NCBI GenBank assembly: GCA_964506185.1
Contig: CAZDKL010000004.1
Span: forward strand, 1-64,000
DNA: 64,000 nt
Reading direction: 5' to 3'
DNA from: UBA2144 sp964506185
GTDB taxonomy: Bacteria; Patescibacteriota; Gracilibacteria; Peribacterales; Peribacteraceae
A program made the translations under genes and the position numbers. The notes below the pieces were generated by a model that saw only the letters and a program-made list of their open reading frames with translations, made no database searches and had not been told where the DNA came from. Shown here one piece after another: positions 9,175 to 18,017 of this stretch (position 1 is the stretch's first letter; every line of letters starts with the position of its first letter).

Positions 9175-10059
9175 ATGAATCTCTGGCAATCTCCTCAATG
9201 GCAAAAGTATCAGGAGTCTCTCGGGCGCGAAGTCCGTCAATACGACTCTTCACTTGTTGTTATCGATCGAACAACCGGAGGTTATTCGACGTGGGAAACG
9301 ACTAGAGTTGAAAGTTGTAAGTTGAAAATGGATAGTGATTTAATAAAAACAATTGTTGAAGATGCAAAAAAGGATAAATGCTTTGCCTTGTACTTTTCTT
9401 TGGAAAGAAATAAAACTTTCAACTTACCATTTACAACTTTCAACTCTTTTCGCCACATTGTTCCGGAAGCTACACGGATAATTGATCTGACAAAATCTGA
9501 GGATGAAATATTGGCGCAGATGAAACAGAAGGGTCGCTACAACATTAAGGTTGCTATGAAACATGACGTTGTAGTTAAGAAGTCGACTGATGTTGATGAT
9601 TTTTATGAACTTATAAAAAAGACTTCTGCTCGGGATCAGTTCAAGCCGTTATCTAAAGATAGATATGAAGCATTTTTAAATAATCTTGGAAGTTCATTCA
9701 TGTTCATTGCTTACACACCAATTGAACATTGCCTATTGCCTATTGCTGGCCTAATCGGAGTGATTTATAAAGATCAGGGAATCTATTACTACGGTGCCTC
9801 TTCTTATGAACATAGGAACTTGATGGCTCCTTATCTACTCCAATGGGAAGCAATGAAATACTGCAAATCAAATGGATGTACTTCGTACGATCTATTTGGA
9901 ATTGCTCCGCCTGAAAAACCTGACCATCCTTGGAAAGGCGTAAGTGAGTTTAAAGAGAAGTTTGGGGGAAGTATTGTGAGTTATCCAGAAGAAAAAATAA
10001 TTGTTCTGAAACCATTGATATATAACTTAATACAAATAAAGAGGAAGTTATTTAAATAA
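9175..10059 (+). CDS. FemAB-family peptidyltransferase (peptidoglycan bridge, GNAT fold)
   Basis: 294 residues. FemA/B/X-type enzymes add amino acids from aminoacyl-tRNA to the lipid II stem peptide. Family marks are the opening WQSPQWQKYQ, DEILAQMKQKGRYNIKVAMKH and the C-terminal block YLLQWEAMKYCKSNGC, YDLFGIAP, HPWKGVSEFKEKFGG. ATG 9175 is preferred over 9166, which overlaps the TACAAT -10 box. Residues about 45-90 coincide with an inverted repeat (9307-9444) and look inserted relative to the family. Another direct word, TTGCCTATTGCC, lies at 9728-9744. The amino acid added is not predictable. Confidence 0.85.
   Translation: MNLWQSPQWQKYQESLGREVRQYDSSLVVIDRTTGGYSTWETTRVESCKLKMDSDLIKTIVEDAKKDKCFALYFSLERNKTFNLPFTTFNSFRHIVPEATRIIDLTKSEDEILAQMKQKGRYNIKVAMKHDVVVKKSTDVDDFYELIKKTSARDQFKPLSKDRYEAFLNNLGSSFMFIAYTPIEHCLLPIAGLIGVIYKDQGIYYYGASSYEHRNLMAPYLLQWEAMKYCKSNGCTSYDLFGIAPPEKPDHPWKGVSEFKEKFGGSIVSYPEEKIIVLKPLIYNLIQIKRKLFK
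9307..9444. repeat. Inverted repeat inside femAB coding sequence
   Basis: Left arm GTTGAAAGTTGTAAGTTG (9307-9324) faces right-arm copies ACTTTCAACTTAC and ACAACTTTCAAC (9414-9444). The reading frame stays open through both arms, giving residues such as ESCKLKMD and KTFNLPFTTFNSF. The style matches the intergenic hairpins, so a repeat seems to have entered the gene in frame. Confidence 0.65.
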
Positions 10060-10068
10060 CTAATTAAA

Positions 10069-10130
10069 CCTCACCCCCGCCCTTAACAGGGCACCCCCTC
10101 TCCTTTTAGGAGAGGGGGAAGGGGGTGAGG
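10069..10130. repeat. GC-rich hairpin repeat (CCTCACCCCC type)
   Basis: CCTCACCCCC at one end pairs with GGGGGTGAGG at the other, with an inner CCCCCTCTCC/GGAGAGGGGG stem. It lies between the convergent femAB and S-layer genes. A close relative lies at 19087-19176. It may stop or protect both messages. Confidence 0.75.
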
Positions 10131-10148
10131 TAAAAATTAAGAATAAGA

Positions 10149-10176
10149 AAAAGACCTCCAGGATATGGAGGTCTTC
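10149..10176 (-). terminator. Rho-independent terminator of the S-layer gene
   Basis: On the minus strand AAGACCTCC-ATATCC-TGGAGGTCTT is followed by TTTC, 27 nt after the S-layer gene stop. A 9-bp stem plus T run is a textbook intrinsic terminator. Confidence 0.85.
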
Positions 10177-10202
10177 TTCTATATAAACAACTAAGCGGGG
10201 TA

Positions 10203-13200
10203 TTAGCCTGCGTAGCTTGTTGATTTAACAACTGTTGTCGGGTACTCGATCCACGTGAAGTCTTGTGTGGAGCTTGAGTCCTTATCACGCCAGTCAATGT
10301 GAGAGAATGCTGCGTTGTTCAGAACACCAAACCAGTACCTTGTGTCTGAGTCGAAGTTCTGGATGGATACCTGCAAGGTGCTAGGTGCACCAACAGATGA
10401 GTTGTTCTGGTTAGTTACATTGGCTTGCAGTACGAGCGTTACGCTTGCGCCATCATCAATGTCCGTTATAGGAGTTGATGCTGCAAGAAGTCCTCTACAT
10501 TCAATGAGGAGCGAGCCTGATGCGGTGCCGGTTGTGGCAACGCGGGTCGTGTCATTGACATACGACTGACATGTGTGAGTCGTATTGGAATCGTTCTGGT
10601 TGTAGATCAAGAAGTCGCCAGCGGTTCCACTAAGGGATACATTTGTGGCGTTTACGTTGAAGACGACTCCAGACAGTGAAACTGTATTGAGACCGTTCTT
10701 CGAGTTTACATGATCTGCAGCCGTAAACTTGAACTTACCAATATCGGACTGGCCGATAGGAATGGCAGAGCCATTCGGATCGTCAGAGTCGTTTGTAATG
10801 GAGACGAGCTTGGACATAACTACTACACCCTTCTTACCAGTAATGTAAGCATTGGTGGTAGCAGTGTTTGTTCCAATGAACACCTCTCCTTCTGCAGATG
10901 TGTCTTCGTCGTTTGCAGCAAGGTTGTTGCTGGATTCGTCACCACGGGCGCGAACAGCTCCTGATCCTGTTGCTTCATCGGAAACGTTTTGGTTATCCAC
11001 GAAGAACTGGACTGGTTCTGCTGATACTGCACCTTGAACATCTGTCTTTACGCGAGGTCGGACGAGAACGTCAATTTCTGCTCCTTCAGGAACAACAAGT
11101 TGTCGGCTCTCCATATTCGCACAGAAGGTCTTAACAACTCCTGCAGCATTACCTGGGTTGATGCCGAGAGTATCGTCACCTCCGCATCCACCAATTGTGG
11201 CGAGTGCGAATGGCTCGGATTCGCCATCTTTGAACAGTTCCAGACGATCAACTTCTTTCGAAGTTGTTGTTCCGGATGCGGTGAGTTGAATGTCTGTGAC
11301 ATCAATATCCTCGTACTCAGCTCTAAACTGAAGTCGTAGGACAGTCTCACCTAGTTCACCACCAAGTAGCTGGTGCTTGCGAACACCCAAGGTGTTCGTT
11401 GACTCAATGATGTACAGGTTACCCTGTGTAACAAGGAGCCATGGCTGTGACTCTACAGTTGTAACTGTAATGTCAGCTGAAGTTACAGAGTTGTGGAATG
11501 ATCCGTTGAGTTTGATTCCGGACAAGTTGCTTCCGTCATCAAGTTCTTCGGCTTCCAAGAATGTAACAGTTGAACCGGTTGCAAACTCTAGTTGCAAGTC
11601 GTTTCCTGTTAGAGATGATGCAATGTCAGCGTGGACCTCGAAGATCACTGTCTCCTCGGCCGGAATGACATACCCTCCGCCTGCCATGTCACCAAATGTG
11701 ACTTCGCTGGACTGGTTGGCGACACCATCCTCAAGGATTGTGTCTACTGCACCATCACCATCTGTATCAACCCATAGTGCATAGTTTTGACCATTGTTAA
11801 GTGATCCTGAAGCAGATTCGAAGATTGCCTTGGTGAAGAGGATATCTTCCGCTTCGCCTGCACGAGCTTCATATCTGAGAAGGTTCACATTGTTTGCATT
11901 TTCAACAGCGTAGTCTGATGTACCAATTGGCTTAACAGCAATTGTTAGAGTTGCTGTAGCGATGCGCTGGTAGTTACCGGCGATGTTGCCTCGTGGGCGT
12001 ACATCTCCGACTTTGTCTCCTGTTGAGAGACCTTCTACCTGCATCTGCCATGTGGTAGCTGCAGTTACCATACTATTGAATGCACATTCTGAGGTGTTCG
12101 TAACGTTAGCACCGCCTGAGCGGATCTGCGTTGGTTCACCACAAATGTGAATGCGGAACTGGTCGCCGCTTGTCGGGTGCTTGCCAGCGCCGTTGTCGAT
12201 AAAGTCGACACGGAATTCCCAAATTTCTTCGCCTCGGATGATGAAGTCATCGAAACGATAGATCTGGAATGTTCCAGCAGCGGAAGTAGCATTTCCTGAC
12301 TCGGTGGAACCCGTTAGACGGACACCATCGATTGTACGACCTGTTGTTGTGTTTCGGATTTCAACATCCTCAAGAATTTCTTGGATGGTGTCGTCCGTTC
12401 CTGTTGCACATGTGCCACCTGCGGCCTGTGCACCAGCGTTTCCACAAAGTGTTCCACCAGTGCTGGATACACCCTGAATTGCGATGAACAAGTCCTTAAC
12501 GTCGATGTCCTCTCCACCTGTTGTGAAGTGAACATTTGCAAGAACTGCATCGTTGTCATCTCGGGTGTAGTCCTGCGTTGCAGGACCGTCAATAGCAATG
12601 GTGAACTCACCAGCGTCAATGCTAACAGTGTCAGGCAAAATAGAAGTCTCCGATGGGAGGCTGATTTGCGAACCGTATAGCTGGCCGTTTACACCGTAAC
12701 CGTAGAGTGAACCTACAGCGAAGAGGTCAGATGACTCCTCGAAGTGCATGATGATTGAATCACCTGCTCCTCCGACAACGTCGGAGATTACTTCAAGTGT
12801 CACTTTGTCTCCTTCTAGAACTGTAAACGGAGGATCAAAGACGAGGGTGACGAAGTCACCTACCGTCTGAGCGACTGTGTTGGTGAGAATTGTGCCATCC
12901 GTTCGGCGAACTGCAAGATTGGAGAAGTCACCATCGGATGCTGAACTGTTTTGTTCAATTGTCATTGAGTAGAAGGTTTGGTCCTCTGTGGAATCCACAG
13001 CTACCTCCCACTTACCAATAACGATGCCTTTGTCACCAACCTCAACTTCATCAGGTGAGACTGTTCGGTAGGTCAATGAGACCGTTCCGCTTGTGACAGC
13101 GGCTGTGCGGAATGTGTTTCCGCGGACTGGGAAGTTCCCGGTTACTTCTTTGGCGTTACCAAAGACGTCTGATGGGAGCTCCACAACCATGTTGTGCTCG

Positions 13201-14507
13201 CCAGATGCGCTTGCACTAGATGTCAAGTCGGCAACTATGTCGACAGTGACAGTCTCACAGGGATCCAAGACGAGAGGTGAGGCGAACCTCAAATCTGCTG
13301 TCTGATCTTCTGCGTCGATTGTGCGCTTGCGAGTCACACGTGCGCCATTGATGGCAGCGTAAACACCATTGATGTCTCCGCTAGCACCAAAACCTTCATG
13401 TAGGACGGTCATGCTCTCGACTGTGACAGAATCGTCACAAGAGGCGGTTACGTCTACGGAGAGCATTACAACTCCAACTGCTCCTCGTGGAACAGTGTCT
13501 CCCACTGGGGAGGCGGCGGAGAGTGAAAGCTCCAAAACTCCATCACCCTGAACGAAGGATGTGTATCCAGCGAAAGTGATGGCATCGTCGATAACAGTTC
13601 CATCTGCTGCAAGCAGGCCGCTTACAGAAAGTGTGTACTCGTGGCCTGCGGTGAGTGCTTCACCGAAAGTTAGCTCAACCGTCTGTGGGTTAAGCAAAGA
13701 TGCAGAACTGACTGGTACTTCTGGAGAACCGGTAACTGTGAAGTTTCCGACGTTCTCGGCAGATGCAGCGTCTAGAGTTACATTGAACTCGACTTCTACA
13801 GATGTGGCCGCTGTTGCGGTCGCATCAACGATCATTGCTTCTCCACCTTGTGTTACACCACAGTCAACACCATAGGTGAGACCTTGGTCAACACGGTAGA
13901 GCATAACGACCATTTCTGCGCGGTTCATGTTGTCACCTGGGCGAACACGACCTGTTGCGTCATCTCCTTGGAGAACGCAGTGATCGGCTGCCGTCTGGAT
14001 GACATCTGTGTACCACTGTCCAGATGGGTTGTCGACGAACTGAGCAGCGTCACCCGTGGCCTCGAGGCCGAATGATCGGGTAATAAGTGCTGCGGCCTCA
14101 GCGCGATTAATGTTGGCACCAGGGCGGGCGTAGCAAGGATGGCTGCCGTAGCAGTCACCGTCGCCGCGGACCCATCCCTCTTTACCGGCTTCTTCAAGGT
14201 ACCCGTAGTACCATGCACCGGTTGCAACATCATCAAAGCTGGGGACGGCAGGAGGTGTAGAAAGAATCCCACCGTTTAGCTCGACAACGAGCTTGACGAA
14301 TTCCGCACGATTGGCGGATTCGCTTCCGCGGAAGCGGGATTGGCTGGCATCAAGGTAACCGGCGTCAACGAATGCGTTGACAGCGTCCTCGAACCAAACG
14401 CCACCCGGAACATCTGTGTAAGCAGCAAATACGCTCCCGGCCTGGGTAAGCGAAATTGCAGCAACAGATACTCCCGCGCAAATCTTTTTCAAGCGAGGAA
14501 AATCCAT
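10203..14507 (-). CDS. Giant S-layer protein with three N-terminal SLH domains
   Basis: 1434 residues from MDFPRLKKICAGVSVAA, a signal peptide ending near SVFAAYTD. Three SLH repeats follow (residues about 30-215), including the blocks NRAEFVKLVVE, NINRAEAAALITRSFG and NMNRAEMVVMLYRVDQG, which bind cell-wall polymer. The remainder is long, Thr/Ser/Val-rich and beta-strand-like, with a Big_5-type Ig-like segment near residues 225-320. It is poor in Lys and has few Cys. This is likely the main surface-layer protein. The upstream in-frame extension to 14696 is rejected because it translates the hairpin repeat at 14583-14680. No SD is visible. A strong terminator follows. A shorter SLH protein at 56592-57941 has very similar SLH repeats. 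Confidence 0.9.
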   Translation of the reverse strand: MDFPRLKKICAGVSVAAISLTQAGSVFAAYTDVPGGVWFEDAVNAFVDAGYLDASQSRFRGSESANRAEFVKLVVELNGGILSTPPAVPSFDDVATGAWYYGYLEEAGKEGWVRGDGDCYGSHPCYARPGANINRAEAAALITRSFGLEATGDAAQFVDNPSGQWYTDVIQTAADHCVLQGDDATGRVRPGDNMNRAEMVVMLYRVDQGLTYGVDCGVTQGGEAMIVDATATAATSVEVEFNVTLDAASAENVGNFTVTGSPEVPVSSASLLNPQTVELTFGEALTAGHEYTLSVSGLLAADGTVIDDAITFAGYTSFVQGDGVLELSLSAASPVGDTVPRGAVGVVMLSVDVTASCDDSVTVESMTVLHEGFGASGDINGVYAAINGARVTRKRTIDAEDQTADLRFASPLVLDPCETVTVDIVADLTSSASASGEHNMVVELPSDVFGNAKEVTGNFPVRGNTFRTAAVTSGTVSLTYRTVSPDEVEVGDKGIVIGKWEVAVDSTEDQTFYSMTIEQNSSASDGDFSNLAVRRTDGTILTNTVAQTVGDFVTLVFDPPFTVLEGDKVTLEVISDVVGGAGDSIIMHFEESSDLFAVGSLYGYGVNGQLYGSQISLPSETSILPDTVSIDAGEFTIAIDGPATQDYTRDDNDAVLANVHFTTGGEDIDVKDLFIAIQGVSSTGGTLCGNAGAQAAGGTCATGTDDTIQEILEDVEIRNTTTGRTIDGVRLTGSTESGNATSAAGTFQIYRFDDFIIRGEEIWEFRVDFIDNGAGKHPTSGDQFRIHICGEPTQIRSGGANVTNTSECAFNSMVTAATTWQMQVEGLSTGDKVGDVRPRGNIAGNYQRIATATLTIAVKPIGTSDYAVENANNVNLLRYEARAGEAEDILFTKAIFESASGSLNNGQNYALWVDTDGDGAVDTILEDGVANQSSEVTFGDMAGGGYVIPAEETVIFEVHADIASSLTGNDLQLEFATGSTVTFLEAEELDDGSNLSGIKLNGSFHNSVTSADITVTTVESQPWLLVTQGNLYIIESTNTLGVRKHQLLGGELGETVLRLQFRAEYEDIDVTDIQLTASGTTTSKEVDRLELFKDGESEPFALATIGGCGGDDTLGINPGNAAGVVKTFCANMESRQLVVPEGAEIDVLVRPRVKTDVQGAVSAEPVQFFVDNQNVSDEATGSGAVRARGDESSNNLAANDEDTSAEGEVFIGTNTATTNAYITGKKGVVVMSKLVSITNDSDDPNGSAIPIGQSDIGKFKFTAADHVNSKNGLNTVSLSGVVFNVNATNVSLSGTAGDFLIYNQNDSNTTHTCQSYVNDTTRVATTGTASGSLLIECRGLLAASTPITDIDDGASVTLVLQANVTNQNNSSVGAPSTLQVSIQNFDSDTRYWFGVLNNAAFSHIDWRDKDSSSTQDFTWIEYPTTVVKSTSYAG

Positions 14508-14582
14508 ATATATAGGAGTAAAAAATAGATAAATAAAAATTACGGAACGAATAATAAGGGGTTGATTGTGTCTGTTTGTAAA

Positions 14583-14680
14583 GCAATTGGCTATTGGCTT
14601 GTGGCTATTGGCTTGTTCATTGATTATTAATTTATTAATAATCAATGTGGCCAATTGCCAACTGCTAATTGCTAATTGCC
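14583..14680. repeat. Hairpin repeat upstream of the S-layer gene
   Basis: Tandem CAATTGGCTATTGGCTTG words on the left face GCCAATTGCC and GCTAATTGC words on the right, with an inner ATTGATTATT/AATAATCAAT stem. It lies about 80 bp upstream of the S-layer start, within its likely leader. Confidence 0.8.
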
Positions 14681-14694
14681 ATTTTGCATTGCCC

Positions 14695-15060
14695 AAAAGA
14701 CAAACCCAGGGCTCTTGGTGTCAAAGAGGGACGGCATATTGCCGACCGCCTCCTTATGCAATAAAGAGTGGACACGAGCAAAAGGTGAGGCCTTCTCTGG
14801 AGTAATGCCAACTATCGCAGCCCTCTCTCAAAGCGGCGATATGAAAATCCTGCCTTTGCACATAATGTGAGCAATAAGCGCACAGCACAAAAGTAGGCAT
14901 AAGAAAATACGGCTCTATTCTGTCCATCATCGGACTTTAAGAGCGTTAAATTGTCTTGTCGCCCCAATCTCGAGGTTAGGGGAGGCAAGTTGCCGAATTG
15001 TGAAAGATCGATTGACACAGACACGCCCCCCTAGGCTCCGGAGTGCGAATCTTTACAGGA
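14695..15060 (+). ncRNA. Possible structured RNA in a 790-bp gene-free gap
   Basis: No protein gene fits between cysS and the S-layer gene. The plus strand shows successive hairpins: CGGCA-TAT-TGCCG (14734-14746); TATCGC facing GCGATA; GCTCT...GTCC-ATCATC-GGAC...AGAGC (14909-14943); and CTTGTC-G-CCCCAATC-TCGA-GGTT-A-GGGG-A-GGCAAG (near 14954-14990). In the last two stems T-G pairs form only on the plus strand, which favours this orientation. No RNase P, tmRNA or SRP core motif was found. Boundaries are guesses. 15061-15296 shows nothing clear. Confidence 0.4.
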
Positions 15061-15296
15061 AATCCTAGGAGAATGGCGGCAGAGAATCAAGACTCCCATA
15101 CCGTTCCGCGTCACAGCATTAAACGAGAAGTAATGTTCCGCGTTACAGGCTTATGTAAGCCAAAGTTGGCATATTTGGGAGCAGTACGGGAATACCCTAA
15201 AAATTTTGAGTCCTATATCACCTTTAAGACTCATATTTGATGAGAATGGGGTATTTGAAAAGAGGTTGTTTTAATCTATATTTATTGTCTTATAAC

Positions 15297-16685
15297 CTAT
15301 AATTTCTTCACATTTTGCCCGCCATTCTCATCTCTCACCTCCCATCCCAAGTCCCTAATTTTGTCTCTAAGCTGATCCGAAGCTTCGAAGTCCTTGCCAT
15401 CGCGAGCTGCCTGACGTTGATCCAAAAGCTCCTGAACCTTTGCCGGAACCTCGGCTGACTCCTCCGGTTCGAAGCACCCGAAGGTGGACCTGACCTTGGA
15501 GGCGAACTTCTTGAGCGCTCCAGGTGATCCTTCCGATCTAGACCAAGTCATAGTATCAAAGACAACAGCTAATGCCTCCGGCGCATTCAAGTCTGAGTTC
15601 ATCGCATTATCAAACTTGTCTGACCACTCCTCTGACTCTTCTGATTCCTCTGATTCTTCTACTTCTTTCATAAATTCAACAATTTTCCGGCGCGCCTTGT
15701 GTGAATCACTCAATCCTTTTTCAGTAAACTTCAAATTGGTTCTGTAATGAACCGACAAAAAATAGTAACGAAGATCCAAAGCTGAGTATCCCATCTCCTC
15801 GATGTTGGTAAGTGTAAGAATATTTCCTAAGCTCTTCGACATTTTCTCTTTACCCATATCGATACGACGACGATGCACCCACATTCGGACAAAAGGCTTT
15901 TTACCTGACGCGCATTCGGACTGAGCAATCTCGCACTCATGGTGCGGGAAAATATTATCTTGGCCTCCGGTGTGAATATCTATTTGTTCACCAAGGAACT
16001 TTGTACTCATTGCTGAACATTCAATATGCCAACCCGGGAATCCCTCTCCCCAAGGGGAATCCCATCTGAGAATGTGATCTGCGTTCTCTCCAACGCACTT
16101 TTTCCATAAAGCGAAGTCTGCAGGATGCTTTTTATCTTCGCTGACTTCGACTCTTTTTCCTGCATCTAAATTATCAAGTGTGTTGCCAGAAAGCGCTCCG
16201 TATGGGGCAAAAGTTTGAACACTAAAGTAGATCCCATCTTCAGTTTCATATGCATTCCCTTTATCAACCAAAACCTGAACGATCTCAATCATTTCTTTTA
16301 TTGTCTCAGTCGCTCGCGGCCTGTGCTCCGGCTCTCTCATGTTAAGAGATTTCTCATCCTCTAAGTATTCAGCCTCATATTTCCTGGCAACATCCAAAGG
16401 ATTAATCTTCTCTTTCTTAGCTTGTTTCTCAATCTTATCTTCCCCCTCATCCTGATCTGCAACCAAGTGCCCCACGTCAGTAATGTTTTTTACATGTGTA
16501 ACTTTGTTACCGTTAACCTCAAGCCATCTGGCCAAAATATCAGCCATCAGAAACGAAGAGTAATTCCCAATATGCGGACGACCATAAACTGTTGGTCCAC
16601 ACGTATACATGCTTGCCTGACCTTCTTTGATCGGTTTAAATTCCTCCTCTTTCTTCGAGAGCGTGTTGTAAAGCTTAAGGGGCAT
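15297..16685 (-). CDS. cysS: Cysteinyl-tRNA synthetase
   Basis: 462 residues. It charges tRNA-Cys. The HIGH-type motif appears in YTCGPTVYGRPHIGNYSSF. The zinc-site residues lie in the first Cys and in WHIECSAMS and HHECEIAQSE. The KMSKS loop is intact (EKMSKSLGN). The anticodon-side tail ends LGWEVRDENGGQNV. A low-complexity block of EES repeats (residues about 340-352) comes from a DNA repeat of the TCTGATTCT type also found between genes at 38861-38935. TAAACT (16692-16697, minus) ends 6 nt before ATG, implying a leaderless message. Confidence 0.96.
   Translation of the reverse strand: MPLKLYNTLSKKEEEFKPIKEGQASMYTCGPTVYGRPHIGNYSSFLMADILARWLEVNGNKVTHVKNITDVGHLVADQDEGEDKIEKQAKKEKINPLDVARKYEAEYLEDEKSLNMREPEHRPRATETIKEMIEIVQVLVDKGNAYETEDGIYFSVQTFAPYGALSGNTLDNLDAGKRVEVSEDKKHPADFALWKKCVGENADHILRWDSPWGEGFPGWHIECSAMSTKFLGEQIDIHTGGQDNIFPHHECEIAQSECASGKKPFVRMWVHRRRIDMGKEKMSKSLGNILTLTNIEEMGYSALDLRYYFLSVHYRTNLKFTEKGLSDSHKARRKIVEFMKEVEESEESEESEEWSDKFDNAMNSDLNAPEALAVVFDTMTWSRSEGSPGALKKFASKVRSTFGCFEPEESAEVPAKVQELLDQRQAARDGKDFEASDQLRDKIRDLGWEVRDENGGQNVKKL
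15628..15668. repeat. TCTGATTCT repeat inside cysS
   Basis: Tandem CTCTGACTCTTCTGATTC-type words encode the acidic run EESEESEESEE. The same word builds both arms of the intergenic hairpin at 38861-38935, linking a coding insertion to a dispersed repeat. Confidence 0.7.
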
Positions 16686-16735
16686 AATCGGAGTTTAGCA
16701 GAATTAATTATCTGCGTAATCTGTGATCTGAAAGC

Positions 16736-16757
16736 GGCGGCTGCATGAGCAGCCGCC
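16736..16757 (-). terminator. GC hairpin after the small minus-strand gene at 16823
   Basis: GGCGGCTGC-ATGA-GCAGCCGCC has a perfect 9-bp stem. It sits 65 bp downstream of the 16823-17134 gene and marks the left edge of GC-rich island 1. The T run after it is weak. Confidence 0.55.
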
Positions 16758-16822
16758 TTGGATTTAGGTGATGAAGTTAACGAGCAATGCTCATCAACGA
16801 CTATCGTGGTTTCGCCGAGAAT

Positions 16823-17134
16823 TCATTCGATTGGCGGAAATAGGACTTCGGGAACGCCCGGAAAATGAATCAATTCGCTCAAATCCGACCATTGTCTCCC
16901 CCTCTCCAGCAACTGAACAACCTCCTGGCACATTCCATGCACAAGAAAGTTGCTGCCATCGAAAACCACAGCAGAAAGCGCCTGGTGAATTTCATCAGGT
17001 GCAAGAATCCTTGCGCGATCTACAATGTGGCACAGCAACGGCTCATCAGGGCCAATGAAATCAATTCTAGACCCATCGCCATTGCAATCAACCAAACGAA
17101 CAAACCCACGAAACGAAAGACCATTTCGACGCAC
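16823..17134 (-). CDS. Hypothetical protein in GC-rich island 1
   Basis: 103 residues from a GTG at 17132-17134, chosen because AAGGAG lies 6 nt upstream. Upstream in-frame ATGs at 17170 and 17164 have no such site. I do not recognise the family. The protein is soluble, with segments GFVRLVDCNGDGSRIDFIGP and VHGMCQEVVQLLERGRQW. Its strong SD, GTG start and GC-rich hairpin terminator set it apart from most genes in the window and match csrA next door and the genes at 48434-49976. Confidence 0.6.
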   Translation of the reverse strand: MRRNGLSFRGFVRLVDCNGDGSRIDFIGPDEPLLCHIVDRARILAPDEIHQALSAVVFDGSNFLVHGMCQEVVQLLERGRQWSDLSELIHFPGVPEVLFPPIE

Positions 17135-17307
17135 AGAAATCTCCTTTATCAAACCTAGGTGCATCAGCAACTGCAGAATCCCTCTCAGGGTTAATCCAAT
17201 TCCCCAAGATCGTCAGAAGCCGGAGCAGTCTACTTATTTTTTGTTTTGTAGCAAGTAAAAAGTGACCTTGATTCAAAGGACTACAAAAAAGCATCTGCGA
17301 TATCTGC

Positions 17308-17353
17308 GGTTCAGACAAAAGTGGCGCGAGTCTCCGTTAGGAGAACCCGCGCC
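17308..17353 (-). terminator. csrA terminator with conserved TGTCTGAACC tail
   Basis: GGCGCG/CGCGCC with an inner CTCC/GGAG stem lies about 50 bp after the csrA stop. On the minus strand it is followed by ACTTTTGTCTGAACC. The TGTCTGAACC tail recurs after hairpins at 19257-19307 and 48372-48415. Confidence 0.65.
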
Positions 17354-17399
17354 AATCGCCATCGCATCCTTGCGATGACTTGTGCTCCTTTTTGGGTCT

Positions 17400-17756
17400 T
17401 CAGACCGGGAAGCGCTTGCGCCTCCCAGATCTCTTCTGCGCCGGGGGACGGCGTCGACCACTCTCTTGGTGTTCCTCTTGCTGTAACAGATTGTCCAAGG
17501 CATCACCAGTGGATCCAGCGGGGGACGGTCCACCTTGGGCATCATCAGTCAGATCAACGACTTCGACTGTGACATCAGGATTGGCAGCTTGAGCCGACTC
17601 CTGAATGCGTCTTCGAAGCTCAGATCGATGAACCGGGATTTCTCTTGGCGCCTCTATCCCTAGACGCACCTTGTCTCCGCGGATATCCACAACACAAATC
17701 CTTATGCTGTCCCCAATGCAGATCCACTCGTTCACTTTGCGGCTTAGGACTAACAT
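17400..17756 (-). CDS. csrA: CsrA-family RNA-binding regulator with C-terminal tail
   Basis: 118 residues. Residues 1-50 are a clear CsrA: MLVLSRKVNEWICIGDSI, then VVDIRGDKVRLGIEAPREIP and VHRSEL, including the RNA-contact strand LVLSRK and the VHR motif. CsrA binds GGA motifs in mRNA leaders to control translation. Usual length is 60-75, so the 50-residue Gln/Arg-rich tail (ending GRRKRFPV) is extra. The ATG at 17756 is spaced 8 nt from a perfect GGAGGT. The GC-rich third codon positions and strong SD contrast with neighbours and suggest transfer. Targets cannot be told. Confidence 0.88.
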   Translation of the reverse strand: MLVLSRKVNEWICIGDSIRICVVDIRGDKVRLGIEAPREIPVHRSELRRRIQESAQAANPDVTVEVVDLTDDAQGGPSPAGSTGDALDNLLQQEEHQESGRRRPPAQKRSGRRKRFPV

Positions 17757-17930
17757 ACGCACTTACCTCCAATCAAAAAAGGAGCATTGATCTCGAAGAC
17801 CTTTCCAGTGTCCAATATGCACTCCAGGGGGGGAATGCGCGGCACTTCCTAGCGCCTACAACCGGATGTCGAGACCGCCGAATAGTCTAACGTATTTTAC
17901 ATGCTACTCAAGAAACTAAGGCTTTTTTAT

Positions 17931-18012
17931 TAGTGAGTAGTGAGTAGTTGGTAGTTGGTAGAATATATATGAAAATGTTATATACTTTCTACACACTACC
18001 AACTACCAACTA
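17931..18012. repeat. TAGTGAG/GTTGGTAG hairpin repeat upstream of aldolase
   Basis: Tandem TAGTGAGTAG and TTGGTAG words face CTACCAACTACCAACTA, with an inner ATATATA...TATATA part that includes a TATACT -10-like box. It ends 5 nt before the aldolase start, so it forms its 5' leader. It shares its word with the 23S helix 9 insert. Confidence 0.8.
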
Positions 18013-18017
18013 ATCAT

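Noticed and set aside
14508..14696. N-terminal extension of the S-layer protein
   Set aside because: It translates an intergenic hairpin repeat, whereas a good signal peptide starts at 14507.
14695..15060. RNase P RNA or tmRNA
   Set aside because: No GAGGAAAGTCC/ACAGAA pair for RNase P, and no tRNA-like T arm or tag reading frame for tmRNA.
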